Below, one piece after another: positions 59,762-64,000 of a stretch of 64,000 nt of DNA. Origin of the DNA: Planctomicrobium sp051466335 (lineage in GTDB: Bacteria; Planctomycetota; Planctomycetia; Planctomycetales; Planctomycetaceae); NCBI RefSeq assembly GCF_051466335.1, contig NZ_CP195793.1, forward strand, positions 372,001 through 436,000. The letters run 5' to 3'. Position numbers and translations under genes: made by a program. The stretch's first letter is position 1. The number at the start of each line of letters is the position of its first letter. Under the pieces are notes generated by a model. The model did no database searches. It was not told the origin of the DNA and worked only from the letters and a program-made list of their open reading frames with translations.

Positions 59762-61147
59762 ATGATGGCGTTCCAAAAGCACTCAGTTTCAGATGCTCCA
59801 GAAATCCAGCAAGCTCAGCAATTAGTTGCGACATACTTGCAATCGCGACGTTCCTCCATCACGCAGATTCGCCCGCCGATTCAAGAGCTGCAGTCGAGCT
59901 ATATGGAGACTCTCGCAGACTTCACGGATCAACGTGGTGGGAATCTCTTTTTCCCTTACATCAGCAGCGGTGCCGGCAACGGCGCCCTCGTCGAACTCGC
60001 GGATGGAAGTATCAAACTCGATCTGATTTGCGGAATCGGGGTTCATGCGTTTGGTCACAGTGATCCGCAACTCACAGCAGCTTGTGTGGAAGCGGCATTG
60101 AGCGACACAGTCATGCAGGGGAATCTCCAACAGAACATCGACTCTGTTTTGCTGACTCAGGAATTTATTGATCTTGCCTGCTCAACAGGAGCCGAACTCC
60201 GCCACTGCTTCCTGACAACAAGCGGGGCAACCGCAAACGAAAACGCACTGAAGCTCCTGTTTCAGAAACAGTTCCCGGCGAACCGGTTTCTTGCATTTTC
60301 AAACTGCTTTTCAGGCCGCACACTTGCCACATCCCAGCTTACCGACCGCGCGAAGAATCGCGTTGGCCTCCCCACGGTCATGAATGTCGACTACGTCCCG
60401 TTTTTCGATGAACGCGATCCTGATCGATCGAGTGCAGAAAGCTTCTCGCGACTCAAGGAACATCTCTGCCGGTACCCCAAGCAACACGCGGGGATGATCA
60501 TTGAACTCATTCAAGGGGAGGGGGGCTATTACGCAGCTCCGCAGCAGTATCTCCATGAACTCTGCTCGATTCTCAGGGAACACGCGATTCCTATCTTCTT
60601 TGACGAAATCCAGACCTTTGGACGCACGACAGCTCCGTTCGCCTTTCAGCATTATGGTTTGGAGCACTTCGCGGATGTCGTCACCGTCGGAAAGATGACT
60701 CAGGTTTGTGCGACATTCTTCAGCGATCGCTATGTTCCTCAACCGAATCTCATCAGCCAGACATTCACTGGCTCCACCTCGTCAATATTTGCAGCCAGAA
60801 ACATTCTTCAACGTCTTAAGACTGGTGATTACTTCGGTGAAACCGGCCGGATCATGCAGATCCACGCCCGCTTCGCACACCACTTCGAGTCCATTCGGGA
60901 TCGACACCCGAGCCTGATTCAGGGTCCTTGGGGAATCGGCGGAATGGTGGCGTTCACTCCACTCGGCGGGGACGCTGCCAAATGCAAACTGTTTCTGGAA
61001 AAGCTGTTTCAAGCTGGGGTGATTGCCTTCTCGGCGGGAGGAAGCCCGACTCGCATCCGCATGCTCCCTCCATTCGGCGTTCTTACAGATGACCAGATCA
61101 AACTTGCCTGCCGGGTCATTGAAGAAACACTGTTGGAAACCAATTGA
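59762..61147 (+). CDS. Class III PLP aminotransferase in the astC position
   Basis: A 461-residue enzyme starting ATG 59762 (AGGAAG upstream; the frame runs back to 59708). ISSGAGNGALVELADGSIKLDLICGIGVHAFGHSDPQL, LTTSGATANENALKLLFQ, GRTLATSQLT, MIIELIQGEGGYYAAPQQYLHELCSILREHAIPIFFDEIQTFGRTTAPFAFQHYGLEHFADVVTVGKMTQVCATFF shows the fold-I class III pattern (PLP Lys in VGK, Asp in DEIQ). It is followed by astA, astD, astB, so it fills the place of AstC (succinylornithine aminotransferase) but is longer and divergent from E. coli AstC. The substrate is inferred from the operon. Distances: 56 bp to astA. Confidence 0.78.
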   Translation: MMAFQKHSVSDAPEIQQAQQLVATYLQSRRSSITQIRPPIQELQSSYMETLADFTDQRGGNLFFPYISSGAGNGALVELADGSIKLDLICGIGVHAFGHSDPQLTAACVEAALSDTVMQGNLQQNIDSVLLTQEFIDLACSTGAELRHCFLTTSGATANENALKLLFQKQFPANRFLAFSNCFSGRTLATSQLTDRAKNRVGLPTVMNVDYVPFFDERDPDRSSAESFSRLKEHLCRYPKQHAGMIIELIQGEGGYYAAPQQYLHELCSILREHAIPIFFDEIQTFGRTTAPFAFQHYGLEHFADVVTVGKMTQVCATFFSDRYVPQPNLISQTFTGSTSSIFAARNILQRLKTGDYFGETGRIMQIHARFAHHFESIRDRHPSLIQGPWGIGGMVAFTPLGGDAAKCKLFLEKLFQAGVIAFSAGGSPTRIRMLPPFGVLTDDQIKLACRVIEETLLETN

Positions 61148-61203
61148 AGTACAGGAGTCACGGGACAAGAACTCATTCAATTCAGTGACGAGAGACATTA
61201 GCG

Positions 61204-62244
61204 ATGTTTGTTGTACGACCAGTTCAAATTGACGATCTTGAACGGCTTCTCGTTCTGGCCGGACTGACTTCCTTCGGTCTCACAACACTCCCGAAGGATC
61301 GAAACCTGCTCGAAAAGCGGATCAAGAGGTCTTTGAAATCATTTCGCAATCTCGATGGCGATGATCCAACCGGGGAGTCGTACTTGTTTGTGATCGAAGA
61401 TTTCGACTCACATGAGGTCATGGGCACATGCGGAATTGTTTCCAAAACCGGAGGCTTTGAACCGTTCTACTCTTACCAGATTCAAACGAGCACTCACGAA
61501 TCTCAAACGCTGGGAATTCGCAAAGAGATCGCTGTGTTGCATCTCGTTGAGAATCACGACGGCCCCAGTGAAATTGGCAGTCTTTTTCTGCATCCTGATG
61601 CCCGCGGTGAGGGGAACGGACGTGCTCTTTCGCTCTCCAGATTTCTATTCATGGCGGAATATTCGCAGATGTTCGATCCTGACGTCGTCGCTGAAATGCG
61701 AGGCGTGATCAATGAACAGGGACGCTCTCCATTCTGGGATGCGCTGGGGAAGAAATTCTTCGATCTGGAATTCCCTAAGGCTGATTACCTGAGCATCGTC
61801 AACAAAGAATTCATCGGGGACTTGATGCCACGGTTTCCGATTTACATCCCGCTCTTGCCTGCAGAAGCTCAAGCGGTGATCGGCGAAGTTCACGAACTCA
61901 CAAAGCCAGCGAGAAGACTTTTGGAGTCTGAGGGATTTCGATTCGAAAATCAGGTCGACATCTTCGAAGCGGGCCCCCTGCTGCATTGTCCATTGAAGAA
62001 GATTCGGAGCGTTCGAGAAAGTCAGGTCGGGAGGGTGATCGAGATTGTGCCCGTCTCATCACAACAGTCGATCGAGTGCCTGATCGCTTCTCGAACAGAC
62101 GGATTCCGTGCAACGCGAGGCTCGCTCGAACTCACCTCGCAAGGCGTCAAGATCGATGCCAGAATCGCTGAATCACTGGGAGTCAGCGTGGGCGATCCAC
62201 TTCGGTACATTCTCTTCAGATCAGAACACCATCAAGTGAGGTGA
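61204..62244 (+). CDS. astA: Arginine N-succinyltransferase
   Basis: A 346-residue enzyme, first step of the arginine succinyltransferase pathway (arginine + succinyl-CoA). MFVVRPVQIDDLERLLVLAGLTSFGLTTLPKDRNLLEKRI opens as in AstA, followed by GFEPFYSYQIQTSTHESQTLGIRKEIAVLHLVENHDGPSEIGSLFLHPDARGEGNGRALSLSRFLFMAE, the GNAT-like acyl-CoA binding region of this family, then RGVINEQGRSPFWDALGKKFFDLEFPKADYLS. Length 346 equals AstA. The stop overlaps the extended astD frame; spacing to astD ATG is 2 nt. Confidence 0.92.
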   Translation: MFVVRPVQIDDLERLLVLAGLTSFGLTTLPKDRNLLEKRIKRSLKSFRNLDGDDPTGESYLFVIEDFDSHEVMGTCGIVSKTGGFEPFYSYQIQTSTHESQTLGIRKEIAVLHLVENHDGPSEIGSLFLHPDARGEGNGRALSLSRFLFMAEYSQMFDPDVVAEMRGVINEQGRSPFWDALGKKFFDLEFPKADYLSIVNKEFIGDLMPRFPIYIPLLPAEAQAVIGEVHELTKPARRLLESEGFRFENQVDIFEAGPLLHCPLKKIRSVRESQVGRVIEIVPVSSQQSIECLIASRTDGFRATRGSLELTSQGVKIDARIAESLGVSVGDPLRYILFRSEHHQVR

Positions 62245-62246
62245 AG

Positions 62247-63701
62247 ATGAACTTCATCGCAGGAAACTGGGTGGAGGGAAGCGGAGAGTCATTTCATTCA
62301 CTTTCCCCAGCCACGCAGAGAATCATCTGGACTGGCAGAGCGTCCCATCCGAACGATGTCGATTCTGCAGTTCAAGCGGCTCACTCTGCATCATCCGACT
62401 GGGCTCGCCTCTCGATCACTCAACGCTCCAAATACCTATTGGCCTTTCGCGCTCAACTTGAACAACACCAAGTGGAACTGACCAGAGCGATTACAGAGGA
62501 GGGGGGAAAGCCGCTTTGGGATGCAGCCACTGAAGTCAGTGCGATGATCAGTAAGATTCATTCCAGTCTGTCCGCGCTCAGCTCACGACGGGTAGACAAT
62601 TCAATTCCCATCGCTGGCGGAAATGGAAGAACGCGATATAAGCCGCATGGAGTGACCGCGGTTTACGGGCCGTTCAACTTTCCGGGGCACATTGCGAACG
62701 GTCAGATCATCCCAGCACTCGCAGCTGGAAACACGATTGTGTTGAAGCCGAGCGAACTGACTCCCCGTGTCGCAGAACTCACAATCAAGCTTTGGGAAAA
62801 AGCGGAGATTCCTCCTGGAGTAATCAATCTCGTTCAGGGCGGTCGTGAGTGCGGGGAATCGCTGGCAAAACACCCAGAGGTTAACGCCGTTCTCTTTACC
62901 GGCAGCCTGCGAACGGGCATCGCGTTACGCCAGGCTCTCGTCCCGTTTCCCGAAAAGCTTCTTGCTTTGGAACTGGGCGGCAACAACCCTCTGATCGTCC
63001 ACCGTGTTCGGGAGATCCTCCCTGCGATCTACTGGACAGTTCAGTCGGCATACCTGAGTTCGGGGCAACGCTGTACTTGTGCCCGTCGGCTGATCTGTAC
63101 TGAGGGAAATGATGAGCTGATCACTCTTCTCATCAAGGCGGTCAATAACATTGAGGTCGGCGCGCCAGACGGTTCTCCTCAACCATTTATGGGACCACTG
63201 ATTCACACTCAGGCAGCCGATCGCGTTCTAGAAGAGCAGGAACGCATGATGAATCACGGAGCCATCCCACTCGTTCAGTCAGAACGCCTTTCACTGGGAC
63301 CAGCCTATCTCTCTCCGGGGCTGATTGATGTCACCAATTGCAGTGTCAGAGAAGACAAAGAGCTTTTTGGTCCCATTCTTCAACTGATTCGAGTCCCGAA
63401 TTTGAAGTCCGCGATCGAGGAAGCCAACCGGACTCAATACGGCCTCGCTTGTGCAGTGTTCACTCAAAACAGAGAGGACTACGAACTGGTCTTTGATCAG
63501 GTTAAATCGGGATTGATCAACTGGAACAAACCGACGACCGGTGCGAGTGGTGAACTCCCGTTCGGAGGGGTGGGGCGAAGCGGAAATCATCGCGCAGCTG
63601 GCTCGTTCACTGTCGACTACTGCAACATTCCCGTCGCGTCGCTTGAAAGCAATCACATGGGAATCCCTGCGAATCTACCTCCGGGATTTTCGATGCCATG
63701 A
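62247..63701 (+). CDS. astD: N-succinylglutamate 5-semialdehyde dehydrogenase
   Basis: A 484-residue NAD-dependent aldehyde dehydrogenase, third-fourth step of the AST pathway. ATG 62247 with a GAGGTGAAG site overlapping the astA stop; GTG 62241 is two codons earlier. Motifs: VTAVYGPFNFPGHIANGQIIPALAAGNTIVLKPSELTP, LELGGNNPLIV (catalytic Glu) and SSGQRCTCARRLI (catalytic Cys), GPLIH, KELFGPILQLIRV and GASGELPFGGVGRSGNHRAAGS. These are the AstD hallmarks. The stop TGA overlaps the astB start (ATGA). Confidence 0.93.
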   Translation: MNFIAGNWVEGSGESFHSLSPATQRIIWTGRASHPNDVDSAVQAAHSASSDWARLSITQRSKYLLAFRAQLEQHQVELTRAITEEGGKPLWDAATEVSAMISKIHSSLSALSSRRVDNSIPIAGGNGRTRYKPHGVTAVYGPFNFPGHIANGQIIPALAAGNTIVLKPSELTPRVAELTIKLWEKAEIPPGVINLVQGGRECGESLAKHPEVNAVLFTGSLRTGIALRQALVPFPEKLLALELGGNNPLIVHRVREILPAIYWTVQSAYLSSGQRCTCARRLICTEGNDELITLLIKAVNNIEVGAPDGSPQPFMGPLIHTQAADRVLEEQERMMNHGAIPLVQSERLSLGPAYLSPGLIDVTNCSVREDKELFGPILQLIRVPNLKSAIEEANRTQYGLACAVFTQNREDYELVFDQVKSGLINWNKPTTGASGELPFGGVGRSGNHRAAGSFTVDYCNIPVASLESNHMGIPANLPPGFSMP

Positions 63702-64000
63702 CCGCGTTTGAAGTCAACTTTGATGGACTTATCGGGCCGACGCATCATTACGGCGGACTCGCTGAGGGAAATCTTGCTTCATTCCGAAATCGCCATCGCG
63801 TTTCGCACCCCAAAGCTGCGGCGTTGGAGGGGTTGAACAAAATGAAGCTCCTGATGGATCTCGGAGTGAAGCAGGGAGTGCTTCCTCCTCAACCACGCCC
63901 ACATTGGGGATTTTTGCAGGAGAGGGGGTTCACAGGAAGAGCAGACGATGTCATTGCTCAGGCGGCGAGAGAACGTCCCGATTTGCTCTCGATTGCTTAC
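63698..64000 (+). CDS. astB: N-succinylarginine dihydrolase, partial (N-terminal 101 residues)
   Basis: The frame starts ATG 63698 overlapping astD and runs off the window. MTAFEVNFDGLIGPTHHYGGLAEGNLASFRNRHRVSHPKAAALEGLNKMKLLMDLGVKQGVLPPQPRPHWGFLQERGF is the AstB N-terminus (family: 'EvNFDGLVGPTHNYaGLs.GNlAS..N....s.P..AALQGL.KMK'). AstB releases ammonia and CO2 from N-succinylarginine. About 340 more residues are expected beyond the edge. It completes the operon order aminotransferase, astA, astD, astB. Confidence 0.92.
   Translation, partial: MTAFEVNFDGLIGPTHHYGGLAEGNLASFRNRHRVSHPKAAALEGLNKMKLLMDLGVKQGVLPPQPRPHWGFLQERGFTGRADDVIAQAARERPDLLSIAY

Overview
The window reads as chromosomal DNA of a planctomycete (order Planctomycetales, Gimesia/Rubinisphaera/Planctomicrobium-like; exact genus not resolvable by eye). 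The evidence is lineage-typical families: two DUF1559 prepilin-like proteins each paired with a small carboxypeptidase-regulatory-like lipoprotein, DUF1080 proteins, a 1708-residue secreted protein combining DUF1080, ThuA, NPCBM, PVC-type dehydrogenase, HEAT and cytochrome c parts, a DUF6655 lipoprotein, a PQQ-like propeller, and a formaldehyde-activating-enzyme homologue with a HisA-like protein (methanopterin-linked C1 theme). Genes are on both strands in short operons, with frequent GTG/TTG starts and clear intrinsic terminators.

Region 1 (3-6472, + strand) is a compact siphovirus-type tail module: connector-like, HK97-gp10-like, terminator-like, major tail tube, a very short tape measure, a distal-tail-like protein, a hub-like protein with a long acidic Ser/Asp tail, and a DUF115/sialyltransferase-like protein. 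No integrase, capsid, terminase or lysis gene is visible inside the window, so it is either the right end of a prophage or a domesticated particle (tailocin or gene-transfer-agent-like).

Region 2 (6579-24771) is mostly housekeeping: an AsmA-like envelope protein and a GT39-like membrane glycosyltransferase (operon), DUF58 plus a small membrane protein, pyrC, ispG, nadK, a secreted esterase, an unrecognised protein, icd, a DUF1080 protein, a nitroreductase, rlmB, rpiB, deoC and a secreted YceI protein. Between ispG and nadK lies a + strand terminator with no gene to serve.

Region 3 (24772-39825) holds ribD, a SEC-C/TPR protein, a secreted HEAT-like protein, an ABC ATPase with a permease fused to a CPBP protease, then a 1.2 kb gene-poor, partly AT-rich stretch containing a candidate cysteine-rich ribosomal peptide precursor on the minus strand, followed by the DUF1559/lipoprotein pairs, a Tat-exported sugar isomerase-like protein and folD.

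Region 4 (40061-58097) carries the giant multidomain protein, the HisA-like protein, a DUF374 acyltransferase, a thioredoxin-fold lipoprotein without active-site cysteines, a lipoyl-like protein without the lipoyl lysine, pfkA, a DUF6655 lipoprotein, DUF309, D-amino-acid aminotransferase, mnmA, a PQQ-like protein, a glycine-zipper protein, the Fae homologue and an Mrp ATPase lacking the C-terminal CxxC.

Region 5 (58683-64000) has motA without an adjacent motB, then an arginine succinyltransferase (AST) operon in the order class III aminotransferase, astA, astD, astB; astB runs off the window end.
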